Notes under the pieces: model-generated | What the model saw: only the letters and a program-made list of their open reading frames with translations | What the model was told of the DNA's origin: nothing | Databases searched by the model: none | Position numbers and translations under genes: made by a program | Assembly (NCBI GenBank): GCA_965365445.1 | Contig: CBDUBS010000001.1 | Span: 1-64,000 of the forward strand | DNA length: 64,000 nt | Reading direction: 5' to 3' | From: CBDUBS01 sp965365445 | Lineage (GTDB): Bacteria > Bacteroidota > Rhodothermia > Rhodothermales > DASSAV01 | Shown here: piece after piece, positions 52,152 to 60,741 of the stretch | Numbering within the stretch: the first letter of the stretch is position 1 | Layout of the letters: every line of letters begins with the position of its first letter

Positions 52152-52551
52152 AGCGCGTTTTGAGAAACTGACTACGGATCAGGCCCTCGGCGCTTTGTCG
52201 GTATTCCTCAAACGACTGCAAGACCAGACCGACATACTGCAGGGGGTTTTCCTTTCGGTCGGCCCGCACGCAGTCTTCCAGAGAGGTGCAATGGGCCAGT
52301 ACATCATCGGCGCCGACGTAATAGCTTCCCGACCGTAGCGCATGAGCCGCCGAAGCAACCGAAGTCAGGTCCCCCAGATCGGCGCAGCGACGAATCTCCT
52401 CTATGTAAGGATCGGAAGCATGGAGATAGGTTAGCAACATCTCCCGCAGGAATTCAGGATCGGTGGAGCCAAGGCGAACCGAGAGACGATCCAGAATGAC
52501 CAGCGACTGAGCGTTTCCGGTTAACGGGTCTTCCGGGGGCTGATGTACCAT
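52132..52551 (-). CDS. Stand-alone Hpt (histidine phosphotransfer) protein
   Basis: A 139-residue four-helix protein. The phosphate-accepting His is H70 in ASAAHALRSGSYYVGA, which follows the HxLRxxSxxxG pattern of Hpt domains. It should shuttle phosphate between receivers in a phosphorelay. No hybrid kinase lies in the window; the receiver-only protein at 40681 and the two sensor kinases are possible, unproven partners. The gene stands alone, with its 3' end overlapping the cupin gene. Confidence 0.82.
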   Translation of the reverse strand: MVHQPPEDPLTGNAQSLVILDRLSVRLGSTDPEFLREMLLTYLHASDPYIEEIRRCADLGDLTSVASAAHALRSGSYYVGADDVLAHCTSLEDCVRADRKENPLQYVGLVLQSFEEYRQSAEGLIRSQFLKTRSTPVSS

Positions 52552-52938
52552 GGCGTTGCACGGATATCGGGATGTTGGCAGGATGAAGCCGGAGTGGTAG
52601 GCTCTACAAACGCAACGGCCTTCTATGTGAACGAGCCGTCTGGAAACCGCTCGGGCGGTCAGGACTTCCAGAGCGCTTTATTACGCCAGAATCCACATTT
52701 GCCTGCGTGCGTATCTGCCATTGATGTTTCAAATTGTGTGCTGTGCTCCGTTGAATAGGGGAAACTTGCGCTTGAAACGTCTAACGTTTATCCCTCTGCT
52801 CTGTAAGCACGCACGCCGGGCATCTAAATTGCTACAGATATCTCAAATGAAGTTACGCTTAAAATCGGCTTGAAAGGAGCAGGTCGCCGAATTTTTAACG
52901 CGCTCAGCAACATGGATCGTATAGTAAAGGAGGAACGA
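52552..52938. other. Intergenic region before the Gfo/Idh gene
   Basis: 387 bases between the divergent Hpt gene and the oxidoreductase. A short inverted repeat AAACGT-CTA-ACGTTT lies at 52775-52789 and could be part of an operator. The end carries the AAGGAGG Shine-Dalgarno at 52926-52932. A 71-codon open frame (52543-52758) has no coding features. No RNA gene recognised. Confidence 0.45.
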
Positions 52939-54270
52939 ATGTACCTCGGAACAGACAGTAGGCGCGGTTTCATAAAAACGCTCGCGCTGGGTGCGGGCGC
53001 CCTGTATGCGGCGCCCGCCTCGAGTTATGCCCGCATCATAGGCGCCAACGAGCGGCTATCGATCGGAGTGGTCGGGGTTAACGGGCGGGGTCTTCAGCTG
53101 GCGCGGGTCATCACTTCGTTAGGCAATGCCGATGTGGCCTATGTGGCGGACGTAGACGAAAGAGCCCTCGCCAGGGCCGTAACGGCCGTGGGCGGAGCGC
53201 AGCCTGCTGCGCCGAAAGGCGTCCGGGACTTCCGCGCCATACTGGATGACCGCACGCTCGATGCCGTAGTCATCGCTACCCCCGACCACTGGCACGCCCC
53301 GGCCACCATCCTTGCCTGCTCCGCCGGAAAGCACGTCTATGTGGAAAAACCGGCCAGCCACAATGCGCGAGAGGGCGAACTCATGGTAGCGGCGGCGCGC
53401 AAGTACGATCGACTGGTTGAACTCGGAAACCAGCGTCGTTCGTGGCCTATCGTGATCGATGCCATTGCGGAAGTACATGGAGGTGCCATCGGTCCCGTAT
53501 TTTACTCACGCTCGACGTATGCCCGCGCCCGCGATTCCATCGGGCAGGGCAAGGTAGCGCCCGTGCCGTCGTGGCTCGATTACGATTTGTGGCAGGGGCC
53601 GGCGCCCCGCGTCCCTTATCGCGACAACGTAATCCATTATAACTGGCACTGGTTCTGGCAGTGGGGCACCGGCGAAGCGGGGAACAACGGGGTCCATACG
53701 ATCGATCTCTCCCGGTGGGGCCTTGGGGTCGATTACCCGATGCGGGTTGCCGCCACGGGCGGACACTATTTCTGGGACGACGATGCGGAAACCCCGGATA
53801 CGCAGGCCCTGACATTCGAGTTTGCAGACGGTAAGTACATCCTGTGGGAAGGCCAGAGCGCCAACTCCTACGGCTTCGGCGGCGCCGGGGTAGAAGTAAG
53901 TTTCCACGGCAGAGAAGGGACTCTGGCCATAACGGGAAATGGATACAAGGTGTTTGATCGCCGGAACCGGCTCATCAGGGAGGTCAATGCCCAGAACGGG
54001 CCGAAAGCGGTGGATCGCAGCGGGAAAGAACTCAACCTGGACGGCGTCCATCTCGACAACTTCTTCCAGGGCATCCGGCAGGATGTGCGGCTCAACTCCA
54101 GCATAGAGGAAGGCCACAAAAGCACGTTGCTCTGTCACCTGGGTAACATATCGCACCGGACGGGAAGGATCCTCCACTGCGATCCGACGAATGGACGCGT
54201 GGTGAACGACAAAGAGGCTATGGCGTTCTGGGAACGCAGCTACGCACCGGGCTGGGAACCCGTCGTGTAG
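52939..54270 (+). CDS. Gfo/Idh/MocA family oxidoreductase with Tat signal
   Basis: A ~443-residue exported dehydrogenase. The N-terminus has a Tat signal, SRRGFIKTLALGAGALYAAP. The Rossmann fold begins at LSIGVVGVNGRGLQLARVI; the catalytic Lys is in VYVEKPASHNA, preceded by VVIATPDHWHAPATILAC. The second domain contains YNWHWFWQWGTGEAGNNGVHTIDL-type blocks (HWFWQWGTGE), GREGTLAITGNGYKVFDRR and HLDNFFQGI. The start at 52939 has a perfect AAGGAGG Shine-Dalgarno. Such Bacteroidota/Planctomycetota proteins act on sugars in the periplasm with tightly bound NAD(P). The substrate is unknown. It stands alone. Confidence 0.92.
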   Translation: MYLGTDSRRGFIKTLALGAGALYAAPASSYARIIGANERLSIGVVGVNGRGLQLARVITSLGNADVAYVADVDERALARAVTAVGGAQPAAPKGVRDFRAILDDRTLDAVVIATPDHWHAPATILACSAGKHVYVEKPASHNAREGELMVAAARKYDRLVELGNQRRSWPIVIDAIAEVHGGAIGPVFYSRSTYARARDSIGQGKVAPVPSWLDYDLWQGPAPRVPYRDNVIHYNWHWFWQWGTGEAGNNGVHTIDLSRWGLGVDYPMRVAATGGHYFWDDDAETPDTQALTFEFADGKYILWEGQSANSYGFGGAGVEVSFHGREGTLAITGNGYKVFDRRNRLIREVNAQNGPKAVDRSGKELNLDGVHLDNFFQGIRQDVRLNSSIEEGHKSTLLCHLGNISHRTGRILHCDPTNGRVVNDKEAMAFWERSYAPGWEPVV

Positions 54271-54333
54271 GCCGGGCTTAGGGATGCGGCCGACCGATAC
54301 CCTGCTCACTGCCTGCCCTCCTATCCAGACGTC

Positions 54334-55302
54334 TCAGAACCAGGAGTCGATATACCGAACAAAATCGTCGTACGTCTCTTCCAGCCATTCAGATACCTCG
54401 CGCAGTTTGTGCTGCCAACGTTCCACCGGAGTGAGTGGCGGAGATGCAGACGGCAGGGTAAACGTGGCCTTTACCATCCGATGGTCGCTGGTTTCGTCCG
54501 TATCGGGAAAATCACCCGGATGCTGAATAATCCAGGATTGGGCGGGCCATTCAAGGGCCGGCCCGCCCACGAATACAAAGTCGAGGATGCTATTGTAGCG
54601 GCAACGCGCGTCCTCTCCATCGCCGACCCTGCTGCACTGCGTTGAAAGCAGCCGGCGGGGCCGCACCCATCTGTATCGCCCTTCCGCGGTAAGCAGGTCG
54701 TATCCCCGATCGCGGCTTTTTCCGTTGCTCCGGACGTCCCAATCGAAGTTGTAATCTCCAACGGCGATAACGGGTAACTTCTGGCCGGCAATCCAGGTGT
54801 TGAGTAACCGGGCCTGTCGGTGCCGCGCCGCTTCGTCGCTGCGATAGAGGTGGTTTACCATAAAGAGGAATTCCACGTTGGATTCGCGGTCCCGAAAGCG
54901 AGCCACGATGGGAGCACGCACATTGCCCCCCACATTGACGACCGGGATTTCAAACCAGGAAAGGAGTTCAAACCGTTTCACATCGAAAAGAATGGCCAGC
55001 CGGTCCGCTCCGCCGGAGCGACCGAGCAACGACTTGAACGGGGCCCCTTCGCCGATTGCCGCGGCGCGCTCAAACGGCGCCGCCCAACGGCCGGATACTT
55101 CCGTCAGGCCCCACAGATCCACCCCTACGGCGCTGCCCAATCGGGACGTAAGCGTTTTTACCTCCGACCCACCGGACTCAACATTCCACGTAGTTACCGT
55201 CAACGCAACCTGGGCGGCGGCGGGCGGCGCCATCACGCACAACGCAGCGATAATTATGACATGCCGTATGCGGTAAAATGAGTGGGTCGATGCAGCAAAC
55301 AT
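54334..55302 (-). CDS. Exported endonuclease/exonuclease/phosphatase (EEP) family protein
   Basis: A 322-residue protein with an N-terminal signal sequence (HVIIIAALCVMAPPAAAQ). The EEP fold is marked by LTVTTWNVESGGSE, LWGLTEVSG, VNHLYRS, VIAVGDYNFDWDV and the metal/His site TSDHRMVKATF; SILDFVFVGG precedes it. Family members cleave phosphodiesters in DNA, RNA, sphingomyelin or phosphoinositides. It lies 30 bases after the giant kinase gene on the same strand, so both probably share a transcript. Confidence 0.87.
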   Translation of the reverse strand: MFAASTHSFYRIRHVIIIAALCVMAPPAAAQVALTVTTWNVESGGSEVKTLTSRLGSAVGVDLWGLTEVSGRWAAPFERAAAIGEGAPFKSLLGRSGGADRLAILFDVKRFELLSWFEIPVVNVGGNVRAPIVARFRDRESNVEFLFMVNHLYRSDEAARHRQARLLNTWIAGQKLPVIAVGDYNFDWDVRSNGKSRDRGYDLLTAEGRYRWVRPRRLLSTQCSRVGDGEDARCRYNSILDFVFVGGPALEWPAQSWIIQHPGDFPDTDETSDHRMVKATFTLPSASPPLTPVERWQHKLREVSEWLEETYDDFVRYIDSWF

Positions 55303-55332
55303 GCTTCCTGATAACCTGAATCAGTGGGTAAG

Positions 55333-58300
55333 TCATCCCTGTTCCGGAACGACGGGCAAAAGCACCCAGAAGGATGAACCTTCGTTCTCGGTCGTCTCGA
55401 AGCCGATAGTGCCTCCAAAATCCTCGGCGCTTTTTCGGGCAATGGCCAGACCGAGACCGGTACCGCTTGTTTTGGTCGAGAAGTTAGGCTGGAAAATCTT
55501 CTCGACAAGATCCTCCGAAACACCGTGGCCGTTATCCTCGATGGTCGTCCGGGCCCAATCCTGTCCGTCGATCCGCTCCGGGGAGGTTTCGACACGGACA
55601 AGCCCGGTACGGCCGGGGGGTATGGCCTCCATGGCATTTTTTATGAGGTTGATAAAGATGCGCCGCACTTCTTCGCGATCCGCTTCAACGATAAGAGGCT
55701 GTAGAGCGGTTGTGGAATGAATTTCCACCGCAGCATCTTCCTGCATCAACGATACGGCTTCGGTAACTACTTCATTCAAATCGAGTTGTTCGAGCACCCT
55801 CGTCGGCATACGGGCAAAGGAGTGAAAATCGTTGGCAATGCGAGCCAGTGCATCGATCTGTTCGATAAGGGTGGATGTGATCCGGTCGAAAAGCCCGGTA
55901 AACTTCCGAGCGGCATCCACTTCCGGCTCCCGCCCTTCGTCCAGCGAAACGAACGCACGCCGGAGATGCTGTACGGATAGCTTCATCGGAGTGAGCGGGT
56001 TCTTGATCTCGTGGGCAACCTGGCGGGCCATTTCTCTCCAGGCGAGCTGCCGTTCCTGCTGGGCCAGCGCCCTTCGGCTTTCCGCAAGCTGCTGCTGCAT
56101 GGCGTTGAACGTCTCTACGAGTTCTCCGATTTCGTCCCGGGAATCCACCGGAATGGCTTGCTGGAAGCGCCCGCGGGCCACCGCAAGCAGTCCGACGCGC
56201 AAACGCCCGATGGGACGTGCTATGGCATTGGCCAGCAGGGATGCCGTCAGCAGTACGACGAGGACGAGCAGCAACAACGCTCCGAAAAGATAAGCCAGCG
56301 TTCTCGCCTGCTCTTCTTCCAACCGCTCCTGTTGCGCCAGGGTGGGTACCGCGAGCACGTACCTGGGGCGGCCGCTTTCATCCAGCAAGGCTCGGTAGCC
56401 CGATTTATACGAAAAACTACCCAGCTTCTCGCCGGCAACGAAAAACCGTATCCCGTCTACGTATAGTGCTTTGTAGGCCTCTATGGAGAGGCGTCGATCG
56501 ATCAGGCGGTCGCGAACCAGTTGAGGGCGACTCGACGCGACGAGCTCGTAGTTTCGGTACACGTTGAGTTCAAGCCCGACGCGGGCGGCCAGTGAGTCGA
56601 TTTGAATCCGGTCCAGTACGTGGTAAGGCATCTCGTCCGCGCCGGTAGCAAGGGCGAGCGATTCCTCTACCCGCTCCAGGTTTTGCCTCAACCAGTTCTG
56701 GACGTAGTTCTCCTCGCCCTCCCTGATAAACTCGCGTCCGACGATACCCACCGCGCCAACGGATATGATCCCAACGGCCATAAAGGCATTCAGTACCTTG
56801 TCGCGAAACCGAACCCTGTACAAGGGTATCATACCGGCACGACGCCGAAGCCAGAGACCCAGAAGGTAAAAAGGAAAGCCGAGGACGACCCCGACCCCCG
56901 TCAAGCGCAGCAGGTAGTACAGGTGGTCGAACGAGTTGAGCGAGGGAACCCGAACGGCCACTACGGTATCGTAGGAGGGGGAGAGCAACGGCACGGTTCC
57001 GGCCTGCGCCGCCTTTTTGCGGTAATGGGTCAGGTAAGATGCTTCGCCCTGATCGACGCGTCTCCATATCTCATGATCGGCCAGTAGCGCTCGCCGAACG
57101 TCCTCCGCCAGGCGATAACGGCCAAAATCCTGCCCTATACTCCGAACCAGTATGCCGTTTCTAAATTCCGCCAGAGATACGGTGCCCTGCAGCGTGCCGG
57201 AAAAAGCCGCCGGCAACAACACGCGCGGAAAAGGCGTTTCCGCAAAGCCCATCAGTACCTGCGGCTCGGCCCGGGCCATCACCCACCCGTGCGATCCTTC
57301 CTGACCGACCGGGACGATACCTACGTATTGAAACCGATCGCGCTCCACACGGCCGGTGAGTTGTTCCACCATCATACCAGTCGAGCCCTGTTCGGCATAC
57401 ATGGCTCGCAACACGTCGAATGTAGCCGAATCCTGCTGAGACAGGGTGACGCGGCCTGCCACCTGTTCGGCTTCGTAGTAACTTCCTACCGGCTTCCCCT
57501 CCGCATTGACGAATGCAAGCCCGACATCGTAGGGGCCCAGCGAGGCAAGCAGTGTCGTGCGGACGATTTCCGTTGCCAGAGAATCCAGCACATCCTGCGC
57601 CGCTGGTTCGGAACTCTCCTCCGCAAGCAATTCAGATAAGCCGTGAACCCCCCGGGCCTGAGCCAGAGCCTGCTCTATGGCAAATAACGCTTTCGGGTCT
57701 TTCCCTTCTTCGAACGACTCCAGGGCGCTCAGCATAATGATGCGCCGCCGGGCATCCATTCCACTGTAAAGCACAGGGTATAGAAGCACTGATGACAAGA
57801 ACGTGAGGAGGAGTATACCCCGCACCGTGAAAAAGGGAAGCATACTGCCCCGTTGCACCGTCCGGTGGTACGCCAGCAATGCCGAGACGCCCAGCATAAC
57901 GACCAGGATCGGCCAGGGCATTTCCCGATGCAGGGCAAAAAGCATATAGGCCAGAAACGACGGCGCGCCAATGAGAACCAAATGGACCAGTACCTCGCGC
58001 GACAGCCCGATTTTTCCGTGAGCGCCTCTGGAAAAGGTTCTAACGACCGGCGCGAGCAAACCGGCTATAGACAGCAAAAGAGAAACCATGACCAACTGTA
58101 AAGCGGCAACCACCACCAGAATGAGTCGGTCGGCTCGCGGCGGTATGAGTCCGCTTCGCGAGAAATAGTCCAGCGTGCTATCCAGTACGGCATGGCGGAC
58201 GACGACGGCCAGTGCCAGCGTCAGTCCAACGGCCAGTAGCACCAGCAAAGGGTGAAACCAGCGTATCCGCCCATCCTCCCCGAAACGCGATTTCTCGTCG

Positions 58301-59478
58301 CGGGCGGCGCCCGAATCACCGCGTTTTCCAACCATCAGATAGAAGAAAACAGAGGCGAAGCAGGCAAAAAAGAGGGCCGTTATCAACAGGTCTCCCGGAG
58401 AGCGCATCAGGCCTCCTCCGATAACCGATGCCAGATGGGCCGGATCGAATAGCGGGGCCAGCGGGGCTTTGCCGGTCTGCCAGCGGGCAGGTATTTCCCA
58501 CCATAAAAGCATGAAGCGAACTCCCCACCACACACCGGCCCAGACAAAAAACCATACGGTCGCCGGAGTGCGGCTCAACCGTGACGCGGGGGGATGGATC
58601 GCCTGAAAGAAACCATAAAGAACGAGCGCACTTATCCAGAGCAGAAGCAAGAGGACCCAGAAGGCCAGCAAGTCCTCGGCCCGGCGCCCCGCATCGCCGA
58701 TCAATGCCTCGGCCGACGGCGCCTGCACGAACACCCTTCCAAGCATCTCCCCGCCCACACCCTGAAGCAACCGCGTGTACCCGTCGCTGATCGATATGTC
58801 GGCATCGAACGGAGCGAACTCGATACGAACCGGAAGACCGACCTTCCCACTCCAGTAGGATGCCAGGTTATAGTCGCGCAGGTACTCGTTCTGAACCGGA
58901 GATCGAAGTTGTACGAAGCGCAAGAGGCGAACGGCTCCGATCACCTTACCCCCCTTCCTTACGGGCTGCCATACCGCAACCGCCGCGCGCACGTCCTTAT
59001 CCAGAGCAATGGATGTCTGTGTGGTCTCCAGAAAACGCAGGGTATTCGGGGCATCATCCAGCGGCATACTGTTCCCTTTCCAGGCTACCATGGCCGGCGA
59101 AAGATCATAGATTTCCACCGCCGTGCGTTCGGGAAGGGAAAGCGTGGATATGAACCGTATCAGGCGATCTCGTTCTTCGGGCCGGATGGCCGGCTGCTGA
59201 TCCGGCAGCGCGCCGACGACGGCCGGGCTGCGGCTCAGGTAGGTAGCCGTCCCTGTCATATCATCGAGCATTCGGGAGAAATCCCCTTCGATGAACTTGA
59301 AGGCGCGCGCTACGACCTGAGCGCGTTTCTCCGGAATCGAGCGAGCGACGCGATTGACCAGCACATGACGGGTGATCGCCGTGGCCAGGATCACCAGAAG
59401 CAGAACGGCAGATACGGCCGCGATCAGAAGCCGACGCCTTTTATATATAATAGCCGAGGGCGACGGAGTGAGATCCAT
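55333..59478 (-). CDS. Very large multi-pass sensor histidine kinase (NtrY-like transmitter)
   Basis: About 1,381 residues. The N-terminus has one helix (LLIAAVSAVLLLVILATAI), an extracytoplasmic sensor of ~230 residues, then a block of roughly ten hydrophobic segments, another ~250-residue extracytoplasmic sensor region, and a pair of helices before a HAMP domain (AIARPIGRLRVGLLAVARG). The transmitter has VAHEIKNPLTPMKLSV with H1156 phosphorylated, then NLIKNAMEAIPPG, IEDNGHGV and GTGLGLAIARKSAED, the NtrY/NtrB style. No response regulator lies beside it. The DUF4783 gene is 60 bases upstream and the EEP gene 30 downstream. Start at ATG 59478; a TTG at 59511 is possible. Confidence 0.9.
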   Translation of the reverse strand: MDLTPSPSAIIYKRRRLLIAAVSAVLLLVILATAITRHVLVNRVARSIPEKRAQVVARAFKFIEGDFSRMLDDMTGTATYLSRSPAVVGALPDQQPAIRPEERDRLIRFISTLSLPERTAVEIYDLSPAMVAWKGNSMPLDDAPNTLRFLETTQTSIALDKDVRAAVAVWQPVRKGGKVIGAVRLLRFVQLRSPVQNEYLRDYNLASYWSGKVGLPVRIEFAPFDADISISDGYTRLLQGVGGEMLGRVFVQAPSAEALIGDAGRRAEDLLAFWVLLLLLWISALVLYGFFQAIHPPASRLSRTPATVWFFVWAGVWWGVRFMLLWWEIPARWQTGKAPLAPLFDPAHLASVIGGGLMRSPGDLLITALFFACFASVFFYLMVGKRGDSGAARDEKSRFGEDGRIRWFHPLLVLLAVGLTLALAVVVRHAVLDSTLDYFSRSGLIPPRADRLILVVVAALQLVMVSLLLSIAGLLAPVVRTFSRGAHGKIGLSREVLVHLVLIGAPSFLAYMLFALHREMPWPILVVMLGVSALLAYHRTVQRGSMLPFFTVRGILLLTFLSSVLLYPVLYSGMDARRRIIMLSALESFEEGKDPKALFAIEQALAQARGVHGLSELLAEESSEPAAQDVLDSLATEIVRTTLLASLGPYDVGLAFVNAEGKPVGSYYEAEQVAGRVTLSQQDSATFDVLRAMYAEQGSTGMMVEQLTGRVERDRFQYVGIVPVGQEGSHGWVMARAEPQVLMGFAETPFPRVLLPAAFSGTLQGTVSLAEFRNGILVRSIGQDFGRYRLAEDVRRALLADHEIWRRVDQGEASYLTHYRKKAAQAGTVPLLSPSYDTVVAVRVPSLNSFDHLYYLLRLTGVGVVLGFPFYLLGLWLRRRAGMIPLYRVRFRDKVLNAFMAVGIISVGAVGIVGREFIREGEENYVQNWLRQNLERVEESLALATGADEMPYHVLDRIQIDSLAARVGLELNVYRNYELVASSRPQLVRDRLIDRRLSIEAYKALYVDGIRFFVAGEKLGSFSYKSGYRALLDESGRPRYVLAVPTLAQQERLEEEQARTLAYLFGALLLLVLVVLLTASLLANAIARPIGRLRVGLLAVARGRFQQAIPVDSRDEIGELVETFNAMQQQLAESRRALAQQERQLAWREMARQVAHEIKNPLTPMKLSVQHLRRAFVSLDEGREPEVDAARKFTGLFDRITSTLIEQIDALARIANDFHSFARMPTRVLEQLDLNEVVTEAVSLMQEDAAVEIHSTTALQPLIVEADREEVRRIFINLIKNAMEAIPPGRTGLVRVETSPERIDGQDWARTTIEDNGHGVSEDLVEKIFQPNFSTKTSGTGLGLAIARKSAEDFGGTIGFETTENEGSSFWVLLPVVPEQG

Positions 59479-59538
59479 GATGGCCGAGAGTGGGCGGCGT
59501 TCAGGCAGCAAACGAGTTGTTGTTGCAATGGGCTGCGC

Positions 59539-60003
59539 TTACTCCCGGTTGCGTCGTTCTATCCGGATCTCGCGCAATTCCCACAGGGTATCGCGCATCC
59601 TCAACCTGAAAAATAGCTGAAACGGAGCCTCCTTGACTGCATATCGATACGCTCCAACCACAAACAGGCTGCTTTCATTCCGGGATGGCCGAAAAAAAAC
59701 TACTTTATCCGGTGGGTACTCCTTGAAAAACCCCTGTAGAACATACTGCGCTTGCGCCCGACTATACAGCGTGCCCGGACCAAACAGAGCAATTTCCAGA
59801 TGGTCTGCGGATCGATCGAGAACCGCTGCCGCATCGCTTCTTGCGAAAGCATGTTGAACGGCGGAGAGTATTTCCTCCCCCCTTACCTGTGCACCGGCCC
59901 GACCGACGCCTCCGAAAACGAACAATGCCGTCAGACCGATGTAAAGGGCCAGGGTTGGCCTTCTCGACGAGAAAATCGGGCGCTCGATATACGTACGCTT
60001 CAT
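59539..60003 (-). CDS. DUF4783 family exported protein
   Basis: A 154-residue protein with a signal peptide (TLALYIGLTALFVFGGVGRAGAQ). The mature part has an NTF2-like look: ILSAVQHAFARSDAAAVLD, LEIALFGPGTLYSRAQAQYVLQGFFKEYPPD in blocks, GAYRYAVKEAPFQLFFRLR and WELREIRIERRN. This matches DUF4783, a periplasmic Bacteroidota family of unknown role. It is the likely first gene of a run with the giant kinase and EEP gene. Confidence 0.85.
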   Translation of the reverse strand: MKRTYIERPIFSSRRPTLALYIGLTALFVFGGVGRAGAQVRGEEILSAVQHAFARSDAAAVLDRSADHLEIALFGPGTLYSRAQAQYVLQGFFKEYPPDKVVFFRPSRNESSLFVVGAYRYAVKEAPFQLFFRLRMRDTLWELREIRIERRNRE

Positions 60004-60130
60004 ATCCTGATATTTTCACTGCTTGTATGCTTCGCGCTCGTCCCCAGGTTAGAAGGGGGCAGTCACCTACCGTGTACGGCGTCGCTGCACTACTTCATTG
60101 CATAGATTGTGCCATCTGACCCGGGGAAAC

Positions 60131-60595
60131 CTATCTTTCACCTGTCGGCGCCAGGAGCGCAGGAGAAATGCCCATCCGAATGGTTTCGGCTGCCAGTTTA
60201 AGCAGACGCTTCTGCTCGGTCCAGCGAGTCCGGAGTGCTGCCGTTTCGACCGGCAACCATTCGAAGGCATCATGTTCTTCGTTTAACTCGGGGTCTTTAT
60301 CCATTTCCGCCGCAAAGGCAGGGATCAAGTTAATCCGGTCGGCCTGCCACTCGTAAAAGGTGTTGATGGAAGGGATGACCCAGAACTTCAGGGGCCTGCA
60401 ATGTGTCTCTTCCGATAATTCTCGCAGTCCGGCCTGCCAGGCCGTTTCTCCGGCCCTTATTTTTCCGCCAACCATACGCCACTCTCCCGAATAAAGCGTA
60501 CCGTCGGCGCGATGCAGCATCAGGAACTCGACCTTATTGTCGGCGCGTATCCAATATGGATACACATCGACAGCGCGAATGACGGCATCAGGCAT
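60131..60595 (-). CDS. Nudix hydrolase, dATP/dihydroneopterin-type
   Basis: A 154-residue Nudix enzyme. The Nudix box is GGKIRAGETAWQAGLRELSEETHC, with REL and EE in register. The N-terminus VDVYPYWIRADNKVEFLMLHRADG and the LWRMVGGK-type GEWRMVGG lead-in recall NudB-like dihydroneopterin triphosphate/dATP pyrophosphatases, but the substrate is uncertain. It is separate from the DUF4783 gene by 127 bases and divergent from the M1 peptidase gene. Confidence 0.9.
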   Translation of the reverse strand: MPDAVIRAVDVYPYWIRADNKVEFLMLHRADGTLYSGEWRMVGGKIRAGETAWQAGLRELSEETHCRPLKFWVIPSINTFYEWQADRINLIPAFAAEMDKDPELNEEHDAFEWLPVETAALRTRWTEQKRLLKLAAETIRMGISPALLAPTGER

Positions 60596-60741
60596 GATGG
60601 TTTATACTCGTGAATCGATCGAACCCGTATTTTCGTTCCGGCGCCAAAAACACCTGTTCATACCGGCGCCGGCGAGGAAGGGTTGTTGATCCATTAATTC
60701 TGTTTCTTACGCATTGAGGAAGGCTGAAGCCAACCGCTTAC

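Noticed and set aside
52543..52758. 71-codon open frame before the Gfo/Idh gene
   Set aside because: No ribosome site, no domain, mixed composition, and it partly overlaps the Hpt start region.
58594..59616. 340-codon open frame on the plus strand opposite the giant kinase
   Set aside because: Antisense shadow with basic low-quality translation and no family match.
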